Below, in pieces: positions 42,700 to 51,160 of a stretch of DNA of 64,000 bases. Both the position numbers and the translations under genes were made by a program. Positions within the stretch are counted from its first letter, which is position 1; each line of letters starts with the position of its first letter. The notes below the pieces were generated by a model. The model had not been told where the DNA came from and searched no databases. It was given only the letters and a program-made list of their open reading frames with translations. Source of the DNA: Alkalibacterium sp. AK22 (GTDB lineage: Bacteria; Bacillota; Bacilli; Lactobacillales; Carnobacteriaceae_A); the NCBI RefSeq assembly GCF_000585255.1, contig NZ_JANL01000035.1, positions 1-64,000 on the forward strand, given 5' to 3'.

Positions 42700-43989
42700 T
42701 TATCTGGACAATTCTTTCAACAGGCGCTCTGCACTCTGCTGCCCGGAACGCACAGCCCCTTCCATAAAGTGCGGAAATCGGGGAGCTAGTTCCGTTCCCG
42801 CAAAGACTATCCGTCTGAACGGCTGACTGAGCTGCTGATTCGCTTTGCTGTCGCCTTCTGGATGAATCATCGCACCGTATCCACCTCCTGAGTAGCGGGA
42901 GTTGACCCAGATACTTTCCTCAATATCCTGAAAGTTCTCTGCATCATCTCCAAAGACTTCAGACAAACGGTCCAGTGCATAATTTTCTCTCACCTCAGCT
43001 GTAACATGAACCAACTCACGCGCCTTGTCCCCGCCGATGAACAGCGTTAGCCGATTCTCGCCTTCCGGCTGAGAGGCATCCATCAGGTTGACTCCCTCAT
43101 TTCCTGCATAAATCACACCAAATATTTTTCTCTCTTTGCCTCTTACTTTCTTGTGACGCCAGAAATCATCATCATATACCAGCGTCATTTTGATTACTGC
43201 ACCGTCAATATAACTGCTCAGCGCCTCTTCAAAATGTACTTTAACCTCATCTGGCAAGGCGATGCGTCTGGCTACTGTCGGTGGAATCGCTAGAATCACA
43301 GAACGGGCATGGTACTGATTACCGTGCTCGGTCGTTGCCTTGTACATTCCATCGACTGTTTCAATCGATACCACAGGCTCACAGTAGTAAATCTGATCAC
43401 TCAGTTCATCCTCTAAAAAATGAATCACATTATTGAGAGGCCCACTTGCCTGATACTTCAGCTCATTCTCCTGTGTGGTGACCCGGCTGATCATCCTATT
43501 GGCCGCTGCTGCATTGATTTGATCTGTATTGACTGTCGTTTCAGCTGCGATATAACTACTAATCATTTTCTTTTCCCACTTGTCCTTTACGACTTCATCG
43601 AGGGCGCTAGACAATGGTTTGTCACTGTCTACAGTATACTGATTCAGCAACGCCGCTCCTCTGGTTGAACCCAAATCAATGGCTTTGGCATTTTTTTCAT
43701 TGATGACAATCGAATCCTTATCCAGGTTCGTCTGTTTCAATTCCATGCCTGCTTCCTGAATAAGGCTGATCATCTCAGTCATATCCCGATTGACATACTG
43801 TGCACCCTGTTCAAAAAAACGCTTGCCGTCAGCTGAGAATTCCGTCTGAACTTTCCCACCTCCACGATTGCTCGCTTCAACGACCGCAAACGAGATCCCT
43901 TCTTGCTTAACTTTTCTGGCAGCAGACAGCCCTGCTAGCCCCGCCCCGATGACCAGTACATCGACCGGCTGATTTTGATTTTCACTCAT
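42700..43989 (-). CDS. Flavin-dependent amine oxidase, paralogue 1
   Basis: FAD enzyme of the monoamine oxidase/protoporphyrinogen oxidase superfamily. It has 429 residues. The dinucleotide fold is VDVLVIGAGLAGLSAARKVKQEG; FAVVEASNRGGGKVQTE and EQGAQYVNRDMTEMISLI follow; the C-terminal FAD signature is IVFAGTELAPRFPHFMEGAVRSGQQSAERLL. No signal peptide. It would oxidise an amine to an aldehyde, releasing NH3 and H2O2. It is clearly related to the gene at 53.9-55.2 kb throughout its length. Transcribed away from a P-type ATPase gene just upstream on the same strand. Confidence 0.87.
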   Translation of the reverse strand: MSENQNQPVDVLVIGAGLAGLSAARKVKQEGISFAVVEASNRGGGKVQTEFSADGKRFFEQGAQYVNRDMTEMISLIQEAGMELKQTNLDKDSIVINEKNAKAIDLGSTRGAALLNQYTVDSDKPLSSALDEVVKDKWEKKMISSYIAAETTVNTDQINAAAANRMISRVTTQENELKYQASGPLNNVIHFLEDELSDQIYYCEPVVSIETVDGMYKATTEHGNQYHARSVILAIPPTVARRIALPDEVKVHFEEALSSYIDGAVIKMTLVYDDDFWRHKKVRGKERKIFGVIYAGNEGVNLMDASQPEGENRLTLFIGGDKARELVHVTAEVRENYALDRLSEVFGDDAENFQDIEESIWVNSRYSGGGYGAMIHPEGDSKANQQLSQPFRRIVFAGTELAPRFPHFMEGAVRSGQQSAERLLKELSR

Positions 43990-44028
43990 ACATGATTCCT
44001 CCCAAAAGGCATTCCCTTACCTTATTAA

Positions 44029-46683
44029 TTAATTGCGCTTGATGATTGCATGTGTAACATATTTTTCAATTTCAACAACGATAAAAACCATGATCCCTAT
44101 AGCTACCGGGAAAATCCAATACATGGCTTCAATGGGATACAAACCTATTGCTCTAGTCAAGAAAGGCACATAGGTGACCGTCAGCTGAAAAACAACCAGC
44201 AGAGCAGATGCAGCAAATGCTGCCTTGTTTTCAAAGAAGTGACGGTTCAAACTAAAGTGCCGTTCATTCCTTACATTAAAAAGATGGAAGAGCTGAGCAA
44301 AAACAATGGAATGCAAGGTAACTGTATTGACATGTTCAATGGAATAGGTTGCCTGGAGAGCCCCATTCATCCATATAATGGAGCCTCCGATAAGTAAAGA
44401 AACAAAGAGGATCCGAAAGACGTAATAGCGGCTGAGCAGCTGCTCTGTGGGCTTCCGGGGTGGACGGTCCATTGTTCCTTCTTCCAGTGGTTCAAACGCC
44501 AGCGCCAAAGCGACAGTTACCGCAGTGACCATATTGACATAAAGGATCTGAACCGGTGTCAGTGGCATCTCCAATCCTAAAAGCAAGGCGGAAAGCACAA
44601 GAAAAGCTTCGGCACCGTTAGTCGGTAGAATAAACAGAATCGTCTTTTTCAGATTGTCATAAACTCTTCGCCCTTCACGTACAGCATTAATGATAGTAGA
44701 AAAGTTGTCATCTGCCAAGACCATTTCAGAAGCTTCTTTGGCGACTTCAGTTCCTTTGATTCCCATAGCAACTCCGATATCTGCCCGTTTCAATGCCGGT
44801 GCATCATTGACACCGTCACCCGTCATTGCGCTGATATGTCCATGCGCCTGCAGTGCTTCAACCAGCTGGAGCTTGTTTGCCGGACTCGTCCGGGCAAAAA
44901 CGTCGGAAGCCAGAACCGCTTCTTTCAGTTCCTCACCCGTCATTTGATCTAGTTCACGTCCCTCGATTACATCATCATGATCCGTTATGCCAAGCTGCCT
45001 CGCAATGACCAAAGCGGTTTCTTTATGGTCACCCGTAATCATTTTGACTTGAATGCCTGCTCTTTTACAAGTTGCTATCGCATCAATCACATTTTCCCGC
45101 GGAGGATCGATAATGCCGGTCAGCCCCAGGATCGTGAGTCCATGGGACACATCCTCATGATCTATATTCATACGGTCATTCTCAACATCCTTGACAGCAG
45201 CAGCCAGGACCCGCTCGCCTTTTCTGGACTGCCGACTCATTTGCTCTTCCCAATACTGCCTGTCATGAGAGGTTGGGTGCAGCCCAGCCATGTCAAATAA
45301 ACGGTCCGGAGCGCCTTTGATATATATTTTTTTCTTTCCATCAACTTCAACCAGTCCGGCCATATACTTGTACTCTGAGTCAAAAGGAATTTTTGCAATT
45401 AGCTCAAGGGACTCGACTGGCTCACTGGCCTTTTCTGCCAATGTAATCAGGCACCCTTCCGTCGGATCTCCCCTGACGAGCCAGTGGCCGTCTGTCTGCA
45501 GAATATCTGAATCATTTACTGAACGCATGGCCAGCAGCAGCTCCTTTAGCTCTTTATGCGCTGACAGCTCCACCTCTCTTTCCTTGCAAGAGATACTCCC
45601 TTGAGGGGCATAACCAATTCCAGATACTGTATAGTAGTGCTTTCTGGTCATAACAGACCGCACAGTCATTTCATTTTTAGTCAGTGTACCTGTTTTATCG
45701 GAACAAATCACCGTCACCGCTCCCAGCGTTTCAACAGAAGGTAGGGTACGCATGATGGCTTTTTTGTCTGCCATAGTCTGAACCCCAAGTGCCAAGATGA
45801 TGGTCAGGATGGCGGGCAGACCTTCAGGTATGGCGGCCACTGTGAGTCCAATGACGGCAAGTAGCAATTCGCCCCACTGATAGTCATGGAAGAGCAGACC
45901 GAAAGCAAACAGGAGCACAGCTAATGCTAGAATCACCACTGAAATGATCTTGCCGAATGTTTCGATCTGCTTGAGCAGCGGCGTCTTCATACCTTGCACT
46001 TCACTCATAGAGCGGTTGATCTGGCCGATTTCTGTTTCTTCACCCGTCGATACAACAACACCTATACCAGAGCCGGAAGAAACAGCCGTGCCAGAATAAG
46101 CCATATTAACTCGGTCTGCCAGCACCGTATCTTCAGGCAGGCTAGCCGTCTGTTTCTCCACTGAAGTCGACTCCCCTGTCAATGGGGACTCCTCGACTTT
46201 CAAATGATCAGCCTGAATCAGCCGGATGTCCGCCGGGATTTTATCTCCGGCCTTCAAAAGAACAATATCTCCCGGAACGACCTCTGTTGAGGCAATCTCT
46301 TCTCTTGATCCATTTCGGATCACCGTAGCCTGGAGAGAAAGGAGCTGTCGAATCCCTTCCAGAGCCTTTTCAGCTTTATTTTCCTGAACATAGCCAATCA
46401 GTGCATTGACTACAGCCACCAGCAGAATCACGACCGTATCGACATAATGCCCTAGAATCAAAGTAACGATTGCAGCCACCAGCAGGATATATATCAGGAT
46501 GTCATTAAAGTGACTGAAAAACTTGACCCACTTCGGTGTTAATTCCTTTTTCGGCAGCTCGTTCAGCCCGTATGAACCAAGGCGACGTCTAGCTTCAGCT
46601 GTACTCAAGCCCGTATTCGCCTGTGTTTGAAGCTTTTCAATCGATTCTTCTCTAGATAAGTGAAACCACAAAGTGTCAAACAT
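44029..46683 (-). CDS. Cation-transporting P-type ATPase, type II (Ca2+ type)
   Basis: Exports Ca2+ or a similar cation using ATP. It has 884 residues. An N-terminal cation-ATPase domain (SLREESI-like start, then LGSYGLNELPKKELTPKWVKFFSHFNDILIYIL) leads to TGES in ESPLTGESTSVEKQ. AAIPEGLPAILTIILALG is the M4 motif with the ion-binding Glu. VICSDKTGTLTKNEM carries the phosphorylated Asp, and AMTGDGVNDAPALKRADIGVAMG is the hinge. The C-terminal helices include the M6 sequence LYVNMVTAVTVALALAFEP; the N of NMVTA is a Ca2+ ligand, but Na+/K+ or Mn2+ cannot be excluded. Start ATG 46683 follows GGAGG by 7 bases. Confidence 0.9.
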   Translation of the reverse strand: MFDTLWFHLSREESIEKLQTQANTGLSTAEARRRLGSYGLNELPKKELTPKWVKFFSHFNDILIYILLVAAIVTLILGHYVDTVVILLVAVVNALIGYVQENKAEKALEGIRQLLSLQATVIRNGSREEIASTEVVPGDIVLLKAGDKIPADIRLIQADHLKVEESPLTGESTSVEKQTASLPEDTVLADRVNMAYSGTAVSSGSGIGVVVSTGEETEIGQINRSMSEVQGMKTPLLKQIETFGKIISVVILALAVLLFAFGLLFHDYQWGELLLAVIGLTVAAIPEGLPAILTIILALGVQTMADKKAIMRTLPSVETLGAVTVICSDKTGTLTKNEMTVRSVMTRKHYYTVSGIGYAPQGSISCKEREVELSAHKELKELLLAMRSVNDSDILQTDGHWLVRGDPTEGCLITLAEKASEPVESLELIAKIPFDSEYKYMAGLVEVDGKKKIYIKGAPDRLFDMAGLHPTSHDRQYWEEQMSRQSRKGERVLAAAVKDVENDRMNIDHEDVSHGLTILGLTGIIDPPRENVIDAIATCKRAGIQVKMITGDHKETALVIARQLGITDHDDVIEGRELDQMTGEELKEAVLASDVFARTSPANKLQLVEALQAHGHISAMTGDGVNDAPALKRADIGVAMGIKGTEVAKEASEMVLADDNFSTIINAVREGRRVYDNLKKTILFILPTNGAEAFLVLSALLLGLEMPLTPVQILYVNMVTAVTVALALAFEPLEEGTMDRPPRKPTEQLLSRYYVFRILFVSLLIGGSIIWMNGALQATYSIEHVNTVTLHSIVFAQLFHLFNVRNERHFSLNRHFFENKAAFAASALLVVFQLTVTYVPFLTRAIGLYPIEAMYWIFPVAIGIMVFIVVEIEKYVTHAIIKRN

Positions 46684-47034
46684 ACATACACCTCCGACTT
46701 GTTCCATACTGTTTTCGCACTGGTCTAATCAGACTTATCGTCCATCGTTCCTCACTTAAAGAATACCATAGATGCCGGGCTTTCTCCCTTCAAACCATCA
46801 GAAAACAGCTAGTTTGAAAGAGAGCACCGTATGGACTGACCGAAAATAGATAGTTTCCCCTTGGCTGCTTCACGTTATTTAAATGGATCATGGGTTATCA
46901 GTATATACACTACAGCCTAACAAGCTATAATAGAGCTGAACAACTGATTTTCATTTCATAATCGGTCGTGCCCCCTCCACTATCGCGCTGCACCCGTATG
47001 TGCGAAAAGAGCCCAAAAAAAGGAGTGCTCCTAC
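46684..47034. other. Divergent region between P-type ATPase and ABC genes
   Basis: No gene seen. TATAAT occurs near 46925 reading rightward, with only a weak -35 (TATACA). The ribosome binding site of the ABC gene sits in a short self-complementary stretch, AGGAGTGCTCCT, just before its ATG. Confidence 0.35.
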
Positions 47035-47949
47035 ATGTCCGCTATCATCCAGGTAAAGGATTTGACAAAGTATTATGGTAATGTGAAAGCGGTGGACGGC
47101 ATCAGCTTTCGCGTTGAGGAAGGCCAGCTGTTCGCCTTTCTCGGCCCCAACGGCGCAGGTAAGTCCACAACAATCGATATCATTAGCACCCTCCTCAAGC
47201 CTGATAGCGGAAAAGTAAGGGTCAACGGCTATACACTCGGCGAGAACAACCAACTGATCAAGTCTTCTATTGGAGTCGTTTTCCAAACCGGCCTTCTGGA
47301 TCATCTACTGACAGTCAGGGAAAACCTTCGTATACGCGGTAGCTTTTATTCTCTGGACAAGGAGCAGATTAATAGTCGGATTGAAGCCGCAAGCGAAGCG
47401 GTCTCCCTCTCTGACTTTATTGACCGGCCTTATGGAAAGCTCTCAGGTGGACAGAAGCGGCGGGCCGACATTGCCCGGGCCCTGATCAATCAGCCGAAGA
47501 TCCTGTTTCTGGACGAGCCAACGACTGGACTGGATCCTCAGACGCGAAAGAATGTGTGGGAAACTATCCGTAGTCTTCAGCAGCAGACTGGCATGACTAT
47601 TTTCCTGACCACTCACTATATGGAGGAAGCTGCCGCAGCTGATTATATTGTCGTGATTGATCACGGAAAGGTTGCTGCAGCCGGCACCCCCGAAGCACTG
47701 AAAGAGCAGTACAGCAGCGACCGGCTGATCCTCTACACTAAAGATCCTAAGGCAGTATTCAAGAAACTGTGTACATGGGGACTCACTTTTGAGCAGAAGG
47801 GCGCGGTCTTCAGCGTCCCTGTCGCTTCCACTTTTGATGCGCTACCGGTTGTATCCGCACTTACCCCTTGGCTGGATAATTTTGAGATTCACATGGGATC
47901 GATGGACGATACCTTTATTCATATCACCGGAAAGGAGATGCGCTCATGA
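47035..47949 (+). CDS. ABC exporter ATPase, DrrA/daunorubicin-resistance type
   Basis: Energises the permease encoded next. It has 304 residues. Walker A is GPNGAGKST (about 42-50), Q-loop GVVFQTGLLDHLLTVRENL, signature LSGGQKRRADIARAL, Walker B ILFLDEPTTGLDP, and switch TTHYMEEAAAADYIVVIDHG. The C-terminal ~80 residues resemble the DrrA tail. Overlaps the permease gene by 4 bases (ATGA). Substrate unknown; drug or lipid export is typical. Confidence 0.9.
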   Translation: MSAIIQVKDLTKYYGNVKAVDGISFRVEEGQLFAFLGPNGAGKSTTIDIISTLLKPDSGKVRVNGYTLGENNQLIKSSIGVVFQTGLLDHLLTVRENLRIRGSFYSLDKEQINSRIEAASEAVSLSDFIDRPYGKLSGGQKRRADIARALINQPKILFLDEPTTGLDPQTRKNVWETIRSLQQQTGMTIFLTTHYMEEAAAADYIVVIDHGKVAAAGTPEALKEQYSSDRLILYTKDPKAVFKKLCTWGLTFEQKGAVFSVPVASTFDALPVVSALTPWLDNFEIHMGSMDDTFIHITGKEMRS

Positions 47950-48800
47950 TTCCTTTAATCCGCCGTAACCTTCTTATGTTTTTTCGCGACCGGGCTGCTG
48001 TCTTTTTCTCTCTGCTAGCCGTACTCATTATTTTTGCCCTTTATCTGCTGTTTCTGGGAGACAACTTACGCATGGGGACTTTAGGCGAACGGGAGGGCTC
48101 CCGCTTTTTGACAGACAGCTGGCTGATTGCAGGGCTACTTGCCGCCGCTTCGATCACTACAACTCTAGGTGCTTTTGAAATCATGGTCAGCGATCAGTCG
48201 AAGCTGATCATCAAAGACTTTGCTTCTTCACCTATTACTCCCAGTAAATTGACCGCTGGCTATTTGCTTAGCGCCTTTGTGGTCGGTTTAGCGATGACCC
48301 TGCTTACCTTGCTGTTTGGTCTACTGTTTATTGTCGTTAACGGGGGCAATTGGTTGTCGTTATGGCGTACCCTGCAGGTTTTGGGTATCATTTTTTTGTC
48401 TGTTTTAACTAATACCGCACTTGTTTACTTCCCTATCTCTTTTATTAAAAGCGACAATGCCTTCAGCACCGCTACATCGATTATCGGGACCCTGACCGGT
48501 TTCATTGCCGGAATTTATCTGCCTATAGGTGTATTACCCCAAATCGGCCAGCGTTTCGTCATGCTTTTCCCTATTTCACATTCTGCCAGTCTTTTGAGAC
48601 AAATCATGATGGCTGAGGCTCTGGACACTGTTTTTCAACAAGCCTCAACGGACATGCAGACAGAATTCATGACCTTCATGGGCGTTCAATTCAACTGGGA
48701 GGGAACTCTTATTTCTCCCTGGATCAGTATTCTTTACCTGGCCGGGACTGCCCTTGTCTTTTACCTGCTGTCCGTCTGGCAGTTTGCCCGTCGCCACTGA
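47946..48800 (+). CDS. ABC-2 type permease partner
   Basis: Membrane half of the exporter. It has 284 residues and six hydrophobic segments. RNLLMFFRDRAAVFFSLLAVLIIFALYLLFLGD is the usual N-terminus, and GFIAGIYLPIGVLPQIGQRFVMLFPISHSASLLRQIMM is the conserved ABC-2 region. A large external loop follows the first helix. Second gene of a two-gene operon ending in a strong terminator. Confidence 0.88.
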   Translation: MIPLIRRNLLMFFRDRAAVFFSLLAVLIIFALYLLFLGDNLRMGTLGEREGSRFLTDSWLIAGLLAAASITTTLGAFEIMVSDQSKLIIKDFASSPITPSKLTAGYLLSAFVVGLAMTLLTLLFGLLFIVVNGGNWLSLWRTLQVLGIIFLSVLTNTALVYFPISFIKSDNAFSTATSIIGTLTGFIAGIYLPIGVLPQIGQRFVMLFPISHSASLLRQIMMAEALDTVFQQASTDMQTEFMTFMGVQFNWEGTLISPWISILYLAGTALVFYLLSVWQFARRH

Positions 48801-48827
48801 ATCAAAAGGCACTGCTGACGGTATGCT

Positions 48828-48868
48828 AAAAAGTACAGCCCCCGTATGCACGGGTCTGTACTTTTTTC
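48828..48868. terminator. Bidirectional terminator between the ABC permease and flavodoxin genes
   Basis: AAAAAGTACAG and CTGTACTTTTTT form the outer stem; CCCGT/ACGGG pair inside. Confidence 0.85.
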
Positions 48869-48898
48869 TTTATTGAACTGATTCTATCCTGCGTCTAC

Positions 48899-49399
48899 TC
48901 AAGTTCCAATCAGATTTGCCTTGTTCATGCTTTCCGCAAATGCTTTAATCGCTTCCTCATCGACTGTAGACACATCTTTATTCACCTTCGCCACTTTTTT
49001 CGTAATCACTTTTTCCATCAGACTCATCCGGTCGAAATGGTACTCTCCACCAAAGCAAGCTCTCGTTTCAGCGATATCCAGCAGCTCTTTCGGATAATTG
49101 CTTTCGATCTGCTCTTTGGCTCGCCACTGATCCTGCATGCCGCAGGTGAACAGCCCCAGTTTCTTCTGCTTCAGCTTATAGCTTTCACTTTCTGCAAACA
49201 CCTTGACTTCCTTAGCGATATTCCCGTAATATACCGGACTGCCTAAAATGATGCTGTCATACTTCAGTACGTCGACATCTGATGCTGAGCTTCTGCTCAA
49301 ATCGATAAAATCGATTTCACTGTCAAGATAATCAGCCAGTATACCGACACATTTCTTGGTACAGCCGTGCCTGCTGAAGTAAGCAATCAGCGTTTTCAT
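48899..49399 (-). CDS. Flavodoxin-domain protein
   Basis: FMN-binding redox protein. It has 166 residues. It begins MKTLIAYFSRHGCTKKCVGILADYL; the phosphate loop has SRHGCT in place of the usual T/S-x-T-G-N-T, as in flavodoxin-like proteins related to HemG. DSIILGSPVYYGNIAKEVKVF and LGLFTCGMQDQWRAKEQIESNYPKELLD follow. This resembles the protoporphyrinogen-oxidase/menaquinone-dependent flavodoxin group more than electron-carrier flavodoxins. No heme genes are nearby, so function is unassigned. AGGAGGAG precedes the ATG. Confidence 0.82.
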   Translation of the reverse strand: MKTLIAYFSRHGCTKKCVGILADYLDSEIDFIDLSRSSASDVDVLKYDSIILGSPVYYGNIAKEVKVFAESESYKLKQKKLGLFTCGMQDQWRAKEQIESNYPKELLDIAETRACFGGEYHFDRMSLMEKVITKKVAKVNKDVSTVDEEAIKAFAESMNKANLIGT

Positions 49400-49524
49400 G
49401 AGCCTCTCCTCCTTCGGTCCGTCTGATGAGCGACAGAAATTCTTCTGTGATTAAGTGTACCCTCGTCTGCTTTGAACGGTCAGGACGAAAAACATAGTCA
49501 TTTAGCTTATATTTTAGCTGGTTT

Positions 49525-49935
49525 CTACACTTTTTTCAGCACATAAGACTTGACTAGGCTCAGCACGCCCGTAAGCAGCATTCCCCCTGCAATAGAAGCA
49601 AGGATAATGGCACCAGAAGAAGCCGGTATGCCACTCCACTGTTCATAGTTGTTCTGATAAAGGAAGGGGAACAGACTCATGCAGACCCCAATAAGCAAGG
49701 GCCAGAGATAAACAATCGGGTGATATTCAAGAGCAACCGCATCTCCTGCTTTCACTTCCAGCTTGTTGCTTTTATATAAACCGGAACGCACCTGTAAAAC
49801 GGCTGTTTCCTTTTCCATTTTCAGTACAATACTTTCCCCGCTTTCTATTTTATGGACCAGCTGCCCACTTAGCTTCAACTTTAAATCAACGTTCCTATTA
49901 TAATATTCGTCTGCCCGAATGACTCTGATCTGCAT
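49525..49935 (-). CDS. Uncharacterised membrane protein, tandem paralogue A
   Basis: No named family recognised. It has 136 residues. About 80 N-terminal residues form a soluble, beta-rich segment (LKLKLSGQLVHKIESGESIVLKMEKETAVLQVRSG, then YKSNKLEVKAGDAVALEY) that reads like a PEGA-style module. Two membrane helices (about 75-95 and 106-130) and a basic tail LKKV follow. It is clearly homologous to the next gene, which shares the LxGxLVxKIxxGxS and SNKLxVxAGDAV patterns. AGGGGG lies before the ATG. They form a small cluster with the 83-residue membrane protein; function unknown. Confidence 0.7.
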   Translation of the reverse strand: MQIRVIRADEYYNRNVDLKLKLSGQLVHKIESGESIVLKMEKETAVLQVRSGLYKSNKLEVKAGDAVALEYHPIVYLWPLLIGVCMSLFPFLYQNNYEQWSGIPASSGAIILASIAGGMLLTGVLSLVKSYVLKKV

Positions 49936-49997
49936 CCGTTACGCCCCCTGTCTTGTTCTTATGCCTCTCTATGCCGAAAGTAAGTTTCATGAATAAG

Positions 49998-50417
49998 TCA
50001 GACTTTTCTCAGCTGATATGATGCGAACAGGCTGAAGGGGACACTGACCATGACTCCCGTCAATACGCCTGTTAAAATCGGCATGATAAAAATCGACTCA
50101 AACAGCCAACTGACCTCGCTGAATAGCCTTGAGTAAGCGATGGGAGACACGCCTCCTATCAACCCTACTGCCATGGGCAAAAAATATATCCATTTTCTCG
50201 TATCGATCACCACTGCATCACCTGCCTGCACGTCAAGCTTGTTACTTTTGGCAAACCATTGCTTGATTTGAAGGGTTGCTGGTTGCTGATGCGAGTCGAG
50301 TTCGATGGTTTGGCTGTCACCATTTTTAATTTTACAGACTAGTTCCCCGTCCAGTCTGACTTTTAGTCTGCTCAGCGCTGCATAGAAACGGTCCGGTCGA
50401 GTAAGCTTTATGTACAT
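49998..50417 (-). CDS. Uncharacterised membrane protein, tandem paralogue B
   Basis: It has 139 residues, with the same layout as its neighbour: soluble N-terminal part (LKVRLDGELVCKIKNGDSQTIELDSH, FAKSNKLDVQAGDAVVID), two hydrophobic helices (WIYFLPMAVGLIGGVSPIAY and IMPILTGVLTGVMVSVPFSLF), and a basic end QLRKV. The pair probably arose by tandem duplication. It is 62 bases upstream of paralogue A on the same strand, with AGGGAG before the ATG. No function is evident. Confidence 0.7.
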   Translation of the reverse strand: MYIKLTRPDRFYAALSRLKVRLDGELVCKIKNGDSQTIELDSHQQPATLQIKQWFAKSNKLDVQAGDAVVIDTRKWIYFLPMAVGLIGGVSPIAYSRLFSEVSWLFESIFIMPILTGVLTGVMVSVPFSLFASYQLRKV

Positions 50418-50492
50418 TTTTTCAGTCTCCCTTGTTAAAGATTAACCTGTATTTATTTCCGTTAACTCTTGCATTAGTCAAGCACGTTCGCG

Positions 50493-50744
50493 TCACTGAA
50501 TCAGGAAAACATAGAGCATAAAGATACCCAAAGCGATAACTGTCAGCCGGGCAGTCAGCCGCCCTTCCCGAGTCTGCGTATACCATAATAACAGCAGTAT
50601 GTGAATATTGATAACTGCCATCAGTTCAGAAACATACTCTCCTTGCAACTGTCTGAACAGCGCAATACCAATCGTAAAAAACATCACAGCCTTATGTGCA
50701 CTTTTATAAGCCTTTCTTTCTTTCAGCAGCTCTTTTTGATCCAC
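50493..50744 (-). CDS. Small uncharacterised membrane protein
   Basis: It has 83 residues, a basic cytoplasmic start (MDQKELLKERKAYKSAHK) and about three hydrophobic segments (AVMFFTIGIALF, LMAVINIHILLLLWY, LTVIALGIFMLYVFLI). Start GTG 50744 with AGGGGGG 7 bases upstream. A TATAAT (minus strand, 50853-50858) lies about 110 bases upstream. Possibly co-transcribed with the two paralogous membrane proteins that follow. No family recognised. Confidence 0.6.
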   Translation of the reverse strand: MDQKELLKERKAYKSAHKAVMFFTIGIALFRQLQGEYVSELMAVINIHILLLLWYTQTREGRLTARLTVIALGIFMLYVFLIQ

Positions 50745-50968
50745 TCAGTCCCCCCCTTGTCTTTAGATCAATTGTACAGAATTCCTTTCTCTTCAGCAAA
50801 TATAATCATAAACTTGTTGTCATCACTATTTATGTGCGTAAGCACTGCTTCTATTATACTAATACCGCACATGTGGTCATCAGCCTTTATCGGAGCACTC
50901 ACAACTACCTGGCCTAATTAAAAGCACACAAGTTGAACGGGAAACAAACGAACGGGCTCCTGCAGGTT

Positions 50969-51091
50969 TTAGATTGTGAAGTCCAGCATCACGGCCAGCT
51001 GATCCGATTTATCTACGGCAACCCACTCTCTTTTCTTAAAAGCTGGCATCAGCGCTAGACGGCCCAAATGATTTTCAGGTAAAAAATGGTC
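50969..51091 (-). pseudogene. Possible 3' remnant of a lost gene
   Basis: A 40-codon open stretch ends at TAA (50969) and reads like the C-terminus of a real protein: FLPENHLGRLALMPAFKK, then REWVAVDKSDQLAVMLDFTI. A stop lies immediately before it and no ribosome binding site precedes an internal ATG. It lies just past the terminator of the glutathionyl-hydroquinone reductase gene, in an otherwise gene-free 416-base region. I cannot name the parent family. Confidence 0.25.
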
Positions 51092-51122
51092 TTATGTAGC
51101 AGGATTTGCGCTGTTTCCCAAT

Positions 51123-51158
51123 AAAAAAGCAGCCCCCCCTCTTAAGGTGGCTGCTTTT
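51123..51158 (-). terminator. Terminator of the glutathionyl-hydroquinone reductase gene
   Basis: On the minus strand, AAAAGCAGCC faces GGCTGCTTTTTT around 14 bases. Confidence 0.8.
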
Positions 51159-51160
51159 GA

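Noticed and set aside
47020-47040. Hairpin that hides the ribosome binding site of the ABC ATPase gene
   Set aside because: AGGAGTGCTCCT is self-complementary but can form only about 4 bp with a minimal loop, too weak to claim regulation.
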